Part shown: one piece after another, positions 45,014-53,851 of the stretch | Position numbering within the stretch: position 1 is the first letter of the stretch | How the letters are laid out: each line of letters opens with the position of its first letter | Origin: Agromyces sp. Leaf222 | Lineage (GTDB): Bacteria > Actinomycetota > Actinomycetes > Actinomycetales > Microbacteriaceae | DNA: 64,000 nucleotides | Direction of reading: 5' to 3' | Assembly: GCF_001421565.1 (NCBI RefSeq) | Contig: NZ_LMKQ01000001.1 | Location: 616,954 to 680,953, forward strand | Notes under the pieces: generated by a model | Told to the model about the DNA's origin: nothing | The model's database searches: none | Seen by the model: the letters and a program-made list of their open reading frames with translations, nothing else | Program-made: the position numbers and the translations under genes

Positions 45014-45604
45014 GTGCGCGGACTGGTGCCACAGCTCGAGAACCCGTCGCCGTACGTCACGCGACTGCCGGCGGTGCTGCAGGAGGACGAGTTCCTGCAG
45101 CGCTGGCTTACCGCGTTCGACGCCTCGATCGCCCCGGTGCTCTCGGTGCTCGACAACCTCGAGGCGTACGTGAGCCCCGGCACCACGCCCGCCGACTTCC
45201 TCGACTGGCTCGCGACCTGGGTCGACGTCGAACTCGACGAGGAGTGGTCGGTCGAGCAGCGCCGCAAGGTAGTCGCCGACGCGGCCGGCCTGCATCGGCG
45301 CGCGGGTCGGTTCGACGGCGTGCTCGAGACCGTGCAGCTCATCGCAGGGCCGGATGCCGCGGTCGACGTGGTCGAGAGCGGCGGCACGTCGTGGTCGGCG
45401 ACCGCGCACGGCGCGTTGCCCGGCTCGCCGGACGGCGCGGTGCGGATCTCGGTCTCGCCGCCGAAACCCGCCGCAGCGAAGGCCGGCTCGCCGAAGGTCT
45501 CGCCCGAGGCGGCGGCCGAGGCGCTGCGACGGCGCATCGAGCGGGCGGCCCGTCGCGTCGTGCCCGCGCACATCCGCATCGAGATCGAGATCGCGGGGGT
45601 GTGA
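45014..45604 (+). CDS. tail protein I (gp7-type wedge, Pvc12-like)
   Basis: A 196-residue protein with GTG start 45014. It matches phage tail protein I families: [19 protein letters not shown] near residue 16, [20 protein letters not shown] and [18 protein letters not shown], then [17 protein letters not shown]. It completes the baseplate wedge with the J protein. It is much shorter than Pvc12 of Gram-negative systems, as usual in actinobacteria. It is followed by a coupled gene one base after its stop. Confidence 0.9.
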   Translation: MRGLVPQLENPSPYVTRLPAVLQEDEFLQRWLTAFDASIAPVLSVLDNLEAYVSPGTTPADFLDWLATWVDVELDEEWSVEQRRKVVADAAGLHRRAGRFDGVLETVQLIAGPDAAVDVVESGGTSWSATAHGALPGSPDGAVRISVSPPKPAAAKAGSPKVSPEAAAEALRRRIERAARRVVPAHIRIEIEIAGV

Positions 45605-45605
45605 G

Positions 45606-47006
45606 ATGGCCGGCGGCATGGTGTGCGAGGAATGCGGAACCCAGAATGACGAGGGCGACGACTTCTGCGGCCAGTGCGGCGCATATCTCGCCTGGGACCG
45701 CAGCGCAGCGGCGACGGATGCCACGGAGTCGCCCGCCTCATCCTTCGAGGAGGCCTGGGAGCCCGAGCCCGAACCCGAGCCGGAGCCGGAGCCCGAGCCC
45801 GTGCCCGAGCTCGTGCCGGAGCCCGAGCCGGAGCGCCGGTCGAGTAGCGACGCAGGAGCGTATCGAGACCAGCCGGAACCCGAACCGGAGCGCCGGTCGA
45901 GTAGCGACGCAGGAGCGTATCGAGACCAGCCGGAACCCGAACCGGAACCCGAACCGGAACCCGAACCGGAACCCGAACCGGAACCCGAACCGGAACCCGA
46001 ACCGGAACCCGAACCGGAACCCGAACCGGAACCCGAACCGGAACCTGAGCCGGAACCTGAGCCGGAACCCGAACCTGAGCCGGAACCCGAACCAGCCCCG
46101 GAACCCGAACCAGCCCCCGAACCCGCCAAACCCGCGTTCGTCCCCGCCCCGGTCGCCGCCGCCGCGTTCGTGCCGGCCCCCGTGCGCGCGGCGAACGTGC
46201 CGAAGGCGGTGGCACCGACATCCGCTCCGGCGCCGCGTAAGCCGACGGCCGTGCCCCAGCGCCCGGTTCGCCGCAAGGCGGGTCCGCTCGACGCGCCGAA
46301 GCCGGGCGACCTCGTCTGCCCGAGCTGCGGCGCCGGCAATGCCCCCGGACGCCACTTCTGCCGCCGGTGCGCCTCGCCGCTCGCGCCCGAGCCCGACCGG
46401 TCGGTGCCGTCGTCGCGGCAGGCGGCTGCGGGCACGAGGCCGAAGCGCCGTCGCCGATTCCGCTACGGCACCCTCGTCACGATCCTCGTCATCGCCGGGC
46501 TGGTGGCGGCGGCGTGGTTCGCGCGCGCGTCGATCATCACCTTCTTCAACTCGGCGGCCGATCGCGTGGTCGACTCGAGCGCGCACAACCCGACCGGACT
46601 CACCGCGTCGAGCTCGGCCGACGGTCGTGGGCCGGAGCTCGCGCACGACGGCTTCTCGGACCTCTCGTGGGCGCCCGCACCCACCGGGCCCGCCGTCGGC
46701 GAATGGCTGGCCGCGACGTTCGACGCGCCGTATCGACTCGTCGCCGTGCAGATCTCGCCGGGAGCCTCCGTCGAGCAGGCCGACTTCCTCGCCCAGGCGC
46801 GCCCGTCCACCATGCTCGTCACGACGACGGATGCCGCGGGCCAGACCCAGGACATCCGGCTGAAGCTCGCCGACGAACCGGGTCCGCAGCGCTTCGACGT
46901 CGGCGTCGACGATGTCGTCGCGGTGCAGTTCACGATCGAGGGCGCCTACGGCGCCTCACCCGACACGCACGTGTCGGTCGCCGAGGTGGAGTTCATCGGG
47001 CGCTGA
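45606..47006 (+). CDS. zinc-ribbon / EP-rod / single-span / discoidin-like protein, putative CIS membrane tether
   Basis: A 466-residue protein from ATG 45606, one base after the tail protein I gene. Order: zinc ribbon (Cys 7, 10, 21, 24); Glu-Pro repeat rod at about 52-175; second zinc ribbon [19 protein letters not shown] near 237; basic patch [11 protein letters not shown]; one membrane helix near 287-313 ([19 protein letters not shown]); and a C-terminal jelly-roll like F5/8C discoidin domains (320-466). Basic residues before the helix put the zinc and rod parts inside and the discoidin part outside. Placement as last gene of the structural operon suggests a link between baseplate and membrane. 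Function inferred. Confidence 0.75.
   Translation: MAGGMVCEECGTQNDEGDDFCGQCGAYLAWDRSAAATDATESPASSFEEAWEPEPEPEPEPEPEPVPELVPEPEPERRSSSDAGAYRDQPEPEPERRSSSDAGAYRDQPEPEPEPEPEPEPEPEPEPEPEPEPEPEPEPEPEPEPEPEPEPEPEPEPEPEPEPAPEPEPAPEPAKPAFVPAPVAAAAFVPAPVRAANVPKAVAPTSAPAPRKPTAVPQRPVRRKAGPLDAPKPGDLVCPSCGAGNAPGRHFCRRCASPLAPEPDRSVPSSRQAAAGTRPKRRRRFRYGTLVTILVIAGLVAAAWFARASIITFFNSAADRVVDSSAHNPTGLTASSSADGRGPELAHDGFSDLSWAPAPTGPAVGEWLAATFDAPYRLVAVQISPGASVEQADFLAQARPSTMLVTTTDAAGQTQDIRLKLADEPGPQRFDVGVDDVVAVQFTIEGAYGASPDTHVSVAEVEFIGR
45838..45927 (+). repeat. duplicated REP-like palindrome inside a coding region
   Basis: Two identical 33-base copies (45838-45870 and 45895-45927) start GGTCGAGTAGCG and end CGTATCGAGACC, 57 bases apart, within the EP-rod gene. 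The ends resemble the intergenic palindromes GGTCTCGATACG...GCTACTCGACC that I remember as abundant in actinobacterial genomes. Both copies are in frame and encode [12 protein letters not shown]. Confidence 0.65.
45934..46100 (+). repeat. 12-base tandem coding repeat (Glu-Pro rod)
   Basis: GAACCCGAACCG repeated about ten times with few changes, drifting to GAGCCGGAACCT at the end. It encodes an uninterrupted EPEP run. Copy number is likely to vary by slippage. Confidence 0.85.
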
Positions 47007-47040
47007 CGCTCACGGCATCCCCATCGGTCGCGGCCGTCGG

Positions 47041-47145
47041 TCAGTCGGGGCTGAAGACCAACGCGAAGACGAGGACGCACGTCAGCGCGGTCGAAGCGAT
47101 GAGGGCGCCGGCGAAGAGCCAGCCGGCGAAGCGCTCAGTGCTCAT
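47041..47145 (-). CDS. possible 34-residue membrane peptide
   Basis: ATG 47145 opens a short frame encoding MSTERFAGWLFAGALIASTA followed by more hydrophobic residues and a charged end. One span is likely. AAGGA abuts the ATG too closely for ideal initiation, and GTG 47163 in the same frame is an alternative. No family recognised. It converges with the CIS operon and could be a spurious frame. Confidence 0.3.
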   Translation of the reverse strand: MSTERFAGWLFAGALIASTALTCVLVFALVFSPD

Positions 47146-47367
47146 TCCTTCATCGTGACGCACCGAGCCGGGCGCCGGAAGTCGGAAATGGGTACGCGCA
47201 TCGGATCGATCGTGTGGGGCATGCGAGACGTTCCTCGGGCGATCGCCTTCTCCGGCGGTGCTCGGATACGAGCCCCGAGAAGAACCTGACGACGACTGGG
47301 TCGTGCTCGTGCCGAAGGATGGCGACGGCCCGCAGCTCGCGATCACGAAGGTCGGGTCGGCGCCACC

Positions 47368-48456
47368 TCACCGCTCGAGGAGGTAGAACCGGAAGGCGGC
47401 GAACCCGTCGATCGGCAGGATGCTGACTGCTGAGAAGCCTGCCTCGTGTGCGTAGCGTTCGAGGGTCGCGTGTCGCATGACGGTGCCGGTCGCGACGGAG
47501 TCCGGTGTCGACATCGAGTCGGGGAGGCAGATCAGCAGACTGTATCCGTACATCGCCCGCTCGGTGTCGTCGCCGGGGGGCGAGAAGGTCTCGGCGACGG
47601 CTTCGTCCATCACGACGACGACACCGTCAGATCGGACCGCGCGCCTGATCGAGGAGAGGACGGCGACGGGGTCCGGCATGTCGTGCAGGGCTTCGAAGAC
47701 GAACGCGGCGTCGTAGCGGGCTTCGCCCTCGTCGGCGAGCTGCTCTCCTCGGAGCTCGGAGAATGTCACGTTCTCGAGTCCTGCAGCATGCTCGTGTGCC
47801 GCCTCGATGGCGGGGGCATCGATGTCGAACCCGTCGACGATCGCATCCGGGTACGCCCGGGCAAGACCGATCGTCGACCACCCGTGCCCACACGCGACAT
47901 CGGCGATCCCGGCATCAGGTCGCGACAGTACCTCGTGCACCCGCGGGACGGATGCGAGCGCTTTCGCAAGGACATTCTCGAACCACGGACGATTGATATC
48001 GCCCTGACCATCGCGGACGGCAGCGCCGAACGCCGCCCACGGAACGCCTCGACCCGACCGGTAGGCGTCCGTGAGGTCGGGCAGCCGCAGGGCGACCGCG
48101 GCGAACATGTCCGCCAGCGGTGCGGAATACCCGAGAGATGCGCGGTCGGTGAGCACCTCAGCCTGTGCGGAGGGCAGACGGAACCTCAGCTCGTCGCCCT
48201 CGCCGACGCCGTCGACGTCGAGGATGCCCGCAGTCGCCTGCTGCTCGAGCCATTCGCGCGCGTACCGCCGATCGATGCCGGTCCGGGCGGCGAGCTCGGC
48301 CACCGTGGTCGGCGCAGCCCGGAGCGCCGCGTAGAGCCCAAGACTGGAACCGATATGGATGGAGAGCGTCTCCATCCCGCCGAGAAACCTGTCGAACACC
48401 CACCCCGCGAACTGCTCGACCGCCTGCTCATCGGCCGTGTCGCCCTCGCCATTCAT
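47368..48456 (-). CDS. class I SAM-dependent methyltransferase
   Basis: A 362-residue protein from ATG 48456 (GTG 48468 also possible). The N-terminal 90 residues are a winged-helix dimerisation domain (GSSLGLYAALRAAPTTVAELA), as in Rv2258c-like and O-methyltransferase-type enzymes. The Rossmann domain has motif I VACGHGWSTIGLA near residue 190, the acidic GFDIDAP, and VFEALHDMPDPVAVL near 246. It should methylate a small molecule or natural product; the substrate is unknown. Codon bias is looser than in the CIS genes, so it may be a later arrival. It is downstream of, and on the same strand as, the SARP-type regulator gene, 146 bases away. Confidence 0.85.
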   Translation of the reverse strand: MNGEGDTADEQAVEQFAGWVFDRFLGGMETLSIHIGSSLGLYAALRAAPTTVAELAARTGIDRRYAREWLEQQATAGILDVDGVGEGDELRFRLPSAQAEVLTDRASLGYSAPLADMFAAVALRLPDLTDAYRSGRGVPWAAFGAAVRDGQGDINRPWFENVLAKALASVPRVHEVLSRPDAGIADVACGHGWSTIGLARAYPDAIVDGFDIDAPAIEAAHEHAAGLENVTFSELRGEQLADEGEARYDAAFVFEALHDMPDPVAVLSSIRRAVRSDGVVVVMDEAVAETFSPPGDDTERAMYGYSLLICLPDSMSTPDSVATGTVMRHATLERYAHEAGFSAVSILPIDGFAAFRFYLLER

Positions 48457-48602
48457 CGTGTCGTCCACCGCGCACCCCCCGGTTGAGATGACGGCATCAA
48501 CCAGCGACATGCTAGAACTCGCACCCGCCATCCACCAGGCTCTCGCGCTGAACGCGACGGTCGCGGCGGGTCCCCAGCGTTCAGGAGAGTCGGCCGACCA
48601 GT

Positions 48603-51188
48603 TCAGTCCGCCTCGAGCGCGTTGCGCATCGTGCGGTAGCCCTCCTCGGCGCGTCTGGCGGCGATGACGTCGCCGGCCCGGTCGTGCATCGTCACGAGCG
48701 TGCGCCAGGAGTCGTCGAGCCAGGGGTCGATCTCCACGGCCCGCCGGGCGACGGCGACCGCGGCCTGGGTGTCGCCGAAGTGGGAGTGCAGGTGCGCGAG
48801 CGACGAGGCGGCCTCGCCGGCGCGGTGGCGGTACCGCTCGCGGGCGCCGACCGCCCACTCGGCCGGACCGTCCTCGGGCAGCACGTCGCCGCGGTAGAGG
48901 TCCAGCGCGGTGACGAGGCGGTCGCGGGCGATGGCGGGTTCCCGCCGCGCCTTCGCGATCGCCGCCTCGCTGAGGTGCTCGTCGAAGTCCGCGAGGTCGC
49001 AGTCGTGGCTCGCGGCGATGCCGATGCGGTACGCCTCGCCGACGCGCTCGACGATCCCGCCCTGCCGACCGGAGGCGGGCAGCATGCGGCGGAGGCTCGA
49101 GACGCTGACGTGCAGCGCGTGCAACGCCGACTCGCTGCCGAGGTCGGTCCAGAGCAGGTCGGCGATGAGCTCGCGGTGCAGGGGAGCGCCGGCGTTCAGG
49201 GCGAGCATGCGCAGCAGCATCCGCGCCTGCGGGCGCACGAGCCTGAGGTCGGCGTCCACGCCGTCGAGCCGCAGGCGGAAGCCGCCGAAGCAGGTCACCG
49301 CGACGCGCACCCCGGCGGGGTCGCGCGTCTCGACGTGCAGTCGCGGGCGGCGGGGGAGCGTCATCGGAAGGCGGGGCAACCCGGTCTCGAGGGCCATGCG
49401 TCGCGCGACGCCGGCGTGGCTCGCCGCGGCATCCGCATCGGTCGAGCGAAGCGCGGCGGCCGCCTCGAGCAGCGCCCTCGGCCCCGGCAGCCGCAGCGTG
49501 ATCGTGGCGGCATCGACGGCGGCGATGAGCGCCGGCGCCCGTCGGTCGTCGGTGATCGCGGCGCCGACGGCGGCCATGGCCCGACCCCAGGTCGCGACAT
49601 CCGCGAGCCCGAGGCGGTCGCAGCGTTCGGCGAACGCGGTCGCGCGCTCGGTCTCGAAGACGCCGCGGCGGAACCGGTCGACCACGTCGACGGCCACCAC
49701 GATGCCCGCGCCGAGGGTGTCGCCGCGGAGTTCGAGCTGGTCGAACACCTGCCCGACGGTGCCGCGTTCACGAGCGGTCGTGATGGCCGCGATCGCGCCG
49801 CGGGTGATGCGCGCGAGCCCGCCGAGTGCGTGCTCGACGCACCGGCGTTCGAGGGCGAGCAGGCCGTCGAGGGTCTCGCGGGGTCCGGCGATCGGCGCTC
49901 GGATGACGAGCAGTGCGAGCTGGGCCGTGCTGCGGTCCGCGACGGCCTCCGCGGTGCGTGCGGCGCGTCGCAGGCTCGGCACCGCGCCCGCGAGGTCGCC
50001 TCGCCGAATGCGATCGAGCGCGTCCGACAGCACCGGGTGGTGCTCGAGCGGGGCGGATGTCGCGTGGCCGGGCGCATCCGATGACGACCCGGTGATGCGG
50101 TCGTCGGTGCGGGCCGCCTCGAGCGCCGCGACGATGCCCGACGACCTGTGCGCGACGGCGCCGGAGGGCCGCTCGGCCCACAGCGCGGCGCCGCGACGGG
50201 CGGCCGGATCGCCGCGGAGCAGGGCGTCGAGCTCGGTCCACGCGCGGCCGGCCGCGAGGGCGTCGGCGGCCTCGGCCGTCGCGCCCTCGTCGAGCAGCAC
50301 CTCGCACGCCGTCTTCGACGCGATCGTCCTGGTCAGCGGATCCATGCTGCGCAGCAGGTGCCGACGCAGCATCGGCGGCAGCGCGCGCCGGCCGCCGTCG
50401 CGTCGGGTGTGCATCACGACCCCGGCGTCGAGCGCGCCGATCAGGGCGATCGCGCCCTCGTGGCCGAGGAGCCCAGCGGTGCGCGCCAGGTCGAGCTGGG
50501 GCAGCGCGCTCGTCATGGTCAACGCCTCGACGAGGTCGGAGGGGAGGTCGGCGAGCACCTCCTCGATCCAGCCGGCGGCGGTGTCGCCGAACACGGCGTC
50601 GGCCAGCCAGGCGTCGAGCGCCTCGTCGGAGTTCGGGCCCGCGGTCGTCGCGAGCTCGCGCACGAGCTGCGCCCACCCGGCCGTCTCGTGGCGCACGCGC
50701 GACGTGGTCTCCGGGTCCAGCCGGCAGCGGCACACCGTGCGGAAGAGCCCGGCAACATCGGGCAGCCGCAAGGCGAGCGCCGGCGCGGTGACGACGGTCT
50801 CACGAGTGATCGGAAAGGTCGGCGGCCGACGCGAGACCACGATGAGGCGACCCAGTCCGGATGCCGCGACGAACGCCTCGAGCACGGGCTCGGCGGCCGT
50901 GCCGATGAGGTGCTGCGCGTCGTCGATGGCGAGGGTGCCGTTCGACCCGGCTGCGGCGTCGAGGAGCGCCCCGCGCGCGACATCCGGATCGCTCCACTCG
51001 CGAGTCGCCGAGATCGAGGCGCCGTCGGCCTCGAGCACCAGGCGCCGCGCGAGCGTGGACTTGCCGCTGCCGGCGGCGCCGATCACGTAGGTGACGGGCG
51101 CCGGGCCTCGTGACGTGCGCGCAGGACGACCGGCACCGGGACGAGTCCCGGAATCGATGACATCCGTGAAGGTCGAGAACACCGTCAC
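48603..51188 (-). CDS. large BTAD/SARP-type ATPase transcriptional regulator
   Basis: About 861 residues; start is ambiguous among GTG 51209, 51188 and 51182. The N-terminal STAND-type ATPase has P-loop IGAAGSGKST near residue 36 and a LAIDDAQHL Walker B near 85. Helical repeats follow (about 300-600). The C-terminus carries an OmpR-like winged helix (RLVRPQARMLLRMLALNAG, ALHVSVSSLRRML) followed by a BTAD helical domain near 720-861. This is SARP architecture with the DNA-binding part last. SARP proteins bind direct repeats at 11- or 22-bp spacing, matching the tandem palindromes of the CIS locus, so it is a candidate activator. Not demonstrated. Confidence 0.82.
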   Translation of the reverse strand: MTVFSTFTDVIDSGTRPGAGRPARTSRGPAPVTYVIGAAGSGKSTLARRLVLEADGASISATREWSDPDVARGALLDAAAGSNGTLAIDDAQHLIGTAAEPVLEAFVAASGLGRLIVVSRRPPTFPITRETVVTAPALALRLPDVAGLFRTVCRCRLDPETTSRVRHETAGWAQLVRELATTAGPNSDEALDAWLADAVFGDTAAGWIEEVLADLPSDLVEALTMTSALPQLDLARTAGLLGHEGAIALIGALDAGVVMHTRRDGGRRALPPMLRRHLLRSMDPLTRTIASKTACEVLLDEGATAEAADALAAGRAWTELDALLRGDPAARRGAALWAERPSGAVAHRSSGIVAALEAARTDDRITGSSSDAPGHATSAPLEHHPVLSDALDRIRRGDLAGAVPSLRRAARTAEAVADRSTAQLALLVIRAPIAGPRETLDGLLALERRCVEHALGGLARITRGAIAAITTARERGTVGQVFDQLELRGDTLGAGIVVAVDVVDRFRRGVFETERATAFAERCDRLGLADVATWGRAMAAVGAAITDDRRAPALIAAVDAATITLRLPGPRALLEAAAALRSTDADAAASHAGVARRMALETGLPRLPMTLPRRPRLHVETRDPAGVRVAVTCFGGFRLRLDGVDADLRLVRPQARMLLRMLALNAGAPLHRELIADLLWTDLGSESALHALHVSVSSLRRMLPASGRQGGIVERVGEAYRIGIAASHDCDLADFDEHLSEAAIAKARREPAIARDRLVTALDLYRGDVLPEDGPAEWAVGARERYRHRAGEAASSLAHLHSHFGDTQAAVAVARRAVEIDPWLDDSWRTLVTMHDRAGDVIAARRAEEGYRTMRNALEAD

Positions 51189-51421
51189 CCCCAAAACTGA
51201 CGGACCCACTCGCGGGGAACGCGACGAGAGTACTGCGGCGACTTTCCCGCGGCATCCGTGCGAGCACTGATCGGGACGCGCGGCTCCTCCGGAGGGGCCG
51301 TATGCCCCCCGGTCTGGGGTACGACGTCACTGCGACGAACCTCGGCTCGGGGCGGGTGGCCGTTGGTTCGGAACCTGGCCCCGGAGGTGATATCCTCTTC
51401 AGGTTGCCGATTACGGCACAC

Positions 51422-51493
<72 letters not shown>

Positions 51494-51538
51494 CGGTATT
51501 CTCGGTTCGGCCTTCGGGCAGAATCGCGAAGCCTTCCC

Positions 51539-51612
51539 GGCGGGGTAGCTCAGGTGGTTAGAGCACACGGCTCATAATCGTGGTGTCGCGGGTTCGAGTC
51601 CCGCCCTCGCTA
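51539..51612 (+). tRNA. tRNA-Met (CAT)
   Basis: Acceptor arm GGCGGGG with CCTCGCT (two wobble pairs), anticodon loop CTCATAA giving CAT, T-arm GCGGG-TTCGAGT-CCCGC. Elongator-type Met is most likely; a CAT anticodon read as Ile cannot be excluded. The Thr-Met pair is a common actinobacterial arrangement. Confidence 0.9.
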
Positions 51613-51622
51613 CAAGATCACC

Positions 51623-51658
51623 AGCCCTGGATTTCTTTCGAGATCCGGGGCTTTCGTG
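51623..51658 (+). terminator. intrinsic terminator after the tRNA pair
   Basis: AGCCCTGGAT (51623-51632) pairs with ATCCGGGGCT (51643-51652) with one G-U pair, followed by TTCGTGTTT. Good position and shape for a Rho-independent terminator of the tRNA transcript. Confidence 0.75.
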
Positions 51659-51699
51659 TTTCCGGGCATCTCGTCGTCCGGCCTCTCGCGATTCGCCGG

Positions 51700-52467
51700 T
51701 CACGGACGCTGCAGTTGCCCGCGCACGATCGAGTCGCCCGAGTGCGTCGGGTCGCCGTCGGAGGGCTCCGCCGACAGGTCGACGATCGAGAACTCGGACA
51801 GGTCGAGGTCGTCGGGCAGCGCGAACCTGGTGGTGCGGCCGTCGAGCAGCCCGAGGCTCACCAGGCCGACCGGTTCCTCGCGCAGCAACCACACCTCGGT
51901 CAGCCCGTCGGTGCCGACGTCGCCATCGAGCTCGACCAGCATCGAGTACCGGCCGTCGCGATCCTGCTCGAGCACGGCACGCCCGTCGGCGTCCCACCCG
52001 GGGAACGGTTCGAGCCGGGCCTCGGCGATCACCGTCTCGGAGGAGGACGTGCCCGACAGGCCCACGCCGATGGCGATGCCGGCGACCAGGCCGATCACGG
52101 CGGCGGCTGCGGCGACCGGCCACCAGCGCCGCGATCGGCGACGAGTGTCGCTCGAGACATCCGGTCGAATCGCCACCGCCGGTCGCGGAGCGCCTCGGTC
52201 GACGGAATCGGCGGACGGAACCGGAGCGTGCAGGGGGTCCGACGCGTCGTCGAGCGCGAGCTCGCCGACGATGCCCGCCCACACCGAGGCGGGCGGGGAC
52301 TCGAGCCCGAGGTCGGTCGACGATGCCCGGGCGCTGGCCGATGCGGCGACGTAGGCCTCGTACTCCGACCTGCAGGGTTCGCACGAACGCAGGTGCGCGC
52401 CCGTCTCGCCGCTCGGCTCCGTGCCGTCGGCCGCGAGCGCGGCGAGGTCGTCAGGTTCCGGGTGCAT
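51700..52467 (-). CDS. anti-sigma factor (RskA-like)
   Basis: A 255-residue protein from ATG 52467. The N-terminal zinc-associated anti-sigma motif is HLRSCEPCRSEYEAYVAAS near residues 25-43. A cytoplasmic linker, one membrane helix near 112-134 and an outside C-terminal RskA-type domain (RDGRYSMLVELDGDVG, VWLLREEPVGLVSLG) follow. It should hold the adjacent ECF sigma factor at the membrane until a signal triggers proteolysis. Its start overlaps the sigma gene end by 17 bases, so the pair is stoichiometric. Confidence 0.9.
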   Translation of the reverse strand: MHPEPDDLAALAADGTEPSGETGAHLRSCEPCRSEYEAYVAASASARASSTDLGLESPPASVWAGIVGELALDDASDPLHAPVPSADSVDRGAPRPAVAIRPDVSSDTRRRSRRWWPVAAAAAVIGLVAGIAIGVGLSGTSSSETVIAEARLEPFPGWDADGRAVLEQDRDGRYSMLVELDGDVGTDGLTEVWLLREEPVGLVSLGLLDGRTTRFALPDDLDLSEFSIVDLSAEPSDGDPTHSGDSIVRGQLQRP

Positions 52468-53029
52468 CCTCCACCTCCCATCGTTCTCGGATCCGGGTGA
52501 GACTGCGCCGGATGTGGCTCTTCACGGTACCCACCGGCAGGCCGAGGCGTTCGGCGATCTGCGAGTGCGTCATCCGCTCGTAGAAGGCGAGGTGCATCAC
52601 CCGCCGGGGCGTGGGCGGGAGGGCGTCGAGCGCCTCGGACACCATTGCGCGCTCCGCGAGGTCCTCATCGAAGACTCCGCCGTCGATCACGGCCTCGCCG
52701 ACGAGTTCGGCGTGGATCCGGCCGGCGCGTGAGCGGGCCTCGTGGGCGTCGGCGATGCGATGCCGGGTGATGCCGACGATCCACGACTGCAGCGTGGCGC
52801 GGCTCGGGTCGAAGTGCTCGCGGCTCCGCCACGCCGAGATGAAGACCTGCTGCGCGACGTCTTCAGCATCGGCCCGGTTGCCGAGCGAGCGCACGGCGAG
52901 GGTGAACACGAGTGGCGACCATCGGGCGTACGCGTCGCGGAGCGCCGTCTCGTCGCCACGCGCGAACCCGGCCGCGATGGGGTCGATCGGCTCCTTCGCG
53001 TCGACTTCGGCGGCTGGCGGCGCAGACAT
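52451..53029 (-). CDS. ECF RNA polymerase sigma factor (SigK-like)
   Basis: A 192-residue sigma factor; ATG 53029 (MSAPPAAEVDAK) is preferred over an upstream ATG at 53122 because AAGGGG precedes it and length fits the family. Region 2 is LVFTLAVRSLGNRADAEDVA with QQVFISAWRSREHFD; region 4 has PPTPRRVMHLAFYERMTHSQ and LPVGTVKSHIRRSL. It acts with the RskA-like protein. In mycobacteria SigK drives fasciclin proteins MPT70/MPT83, and a fasciclin gene lies 2 kb away here, so the regulon is probably local. Confidence 0.9.
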   Translation of the reverse strand: MSAPPAAEVDAKEPIDPIAAGFARGDETALRDAYARWSPLVFTLAVRSLGNRADAEDVAQQVFISAWRSREHFDPSRATLQSWIVGITRHRIADAHEARSRAGRIHAELVGEAVIDGGVFDEDLAERAMVSEALDALPPTPRRVMHLAFYERMTHSQIAERLGLPVGTVKSHIRRSLTRIRERWEVEDAPGT

Positions 53030-53134
53030 CGACCGGAACCCGCCCCTTCGCTCGTTCGCTCGGCGCCCGCGGGTCACGTTCGTTCCACGAACATCACCGG
53101 AGCCCACCGTGACGCCCAGCATAGTGACCCCCGC

Positions 53135-53851
53135 TCATCCGACCGCTCGTGCCGTGACGATCACGGTGCTCAGGTATCGACGCGCATCCCAGTCGAACTC
53201 GCCGCCGCAGGTCACGAGCGTGAGCACCGGTGCGCCGCTGCGGCGGAACACGGTCGACCAGTCGACGGTGCCCTTGAGCACCAGTTCGGTCGACTCGAGC
53301 GCGAACTCGCGCACCGTGCCGTCGGCCGAGGTGACGTCGAAGACGGTTCCGGATGCCGCGTCGGCGAGCCGTGCGAACGGGCCGATGTCGTACTCGAGCG
53401 AGTCGACGTGGGCGGCGACGACCGCGGATCCGGCGGGGTCGCCGGGGGCGACGCCGTACGAGTACCACGCGGCGACCGACGGATCCGCCGGCAGGCCCAT
53501 GCGGCCCTCCTCGTCGAGCCCGACGGACTCGATCGGCACGTCGATGCCGAGCTCGGGGGCGACGAGCCGCACGGGCCGGGGCCCGGTGAGCGGCGGTCGG
53601 TCGTCGAGGGCGGCCGAGATCAGCGGGATCGCCGTCGCCGGGGTCGTGGCGGGTGCCTGGGCCGTCGACTCCGGTGACTCCGTCGGCGCTGGCGCGGTGA
53701 CGGATGGAGCGGATGCCGATGGCCGGCCGGCCTGTGGCGGCGTCGCGTTCGTCGAGCAGCCGGTGAGCGCGAGGCCGGTGATCACGGCGATGGCCGCGAT
53801 CGGTGCGGTGAGGCACCCGATCGCGGCCGTCGCGTGACGGATCCGGCTCAC
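53135..53851 (-). CDS. class F sortase
   Basis: A 238-residue protein from GTG 53851, whose GTGA overlaps the stop of the DUF4397 gene. A signal/anchor is seen at residues 7-32, ending ALTGCS, a possible lipobox. The catalytic domain has VVAAHVDS (His near 148), LVTCGGEFD (Cys near 215) and a following DARRYLSTV (Arg near 222). All three sortase residues are present. Class F enzymes attach or process surface proteins in actinobacteria. The coupled neighbour lacks an LPXTG motif, so the substrate is uncertain. Confidence 0.88.
   Translation of the reverse strand: MSRIRHATAAIGCLTAPIAAIAVITGLALTGCSTNATPPQAGRPSASAPSVTAPAPTESPESTAQAPATTPATAIPLISAALDDRPPLTGPRPVRLVAPELGIDVPIESVGLDEEGRMGLPADPSVAAWYSYGVAPGDPAGSAVVAAHVDSLEYDIGPFARLADAASGTVFDVTSADGTVREFALESTELVLKGTVDWSTVFRRSGAPVLTLVTCGGEFDWDARRYLSTVIVTARAVG

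Noticed and set aside
45934..46100. CRISPR-like regular repeats
   Set aside because: The unit is 12 bases, without unique spacers, and in frame within a coding region.
43030..46435. Long minus-strand frames with VRVPVRVP or GSGSGSG repeats
   Set aside because: These are antisense readings of the Glu-Pro coding repeat and baseplate J gene; no start context, and the plus strand encodes recognisable proteins.
16907..47006. Prophage or type VI secretion system
   Set aside because: No capsid, terminase, portal, integrase or lysis genes for a phage; no TssJ/L/M membrane complex for T6SS. DUF4255, eCIS-type ATPase and DUF4157 point to a CIS.
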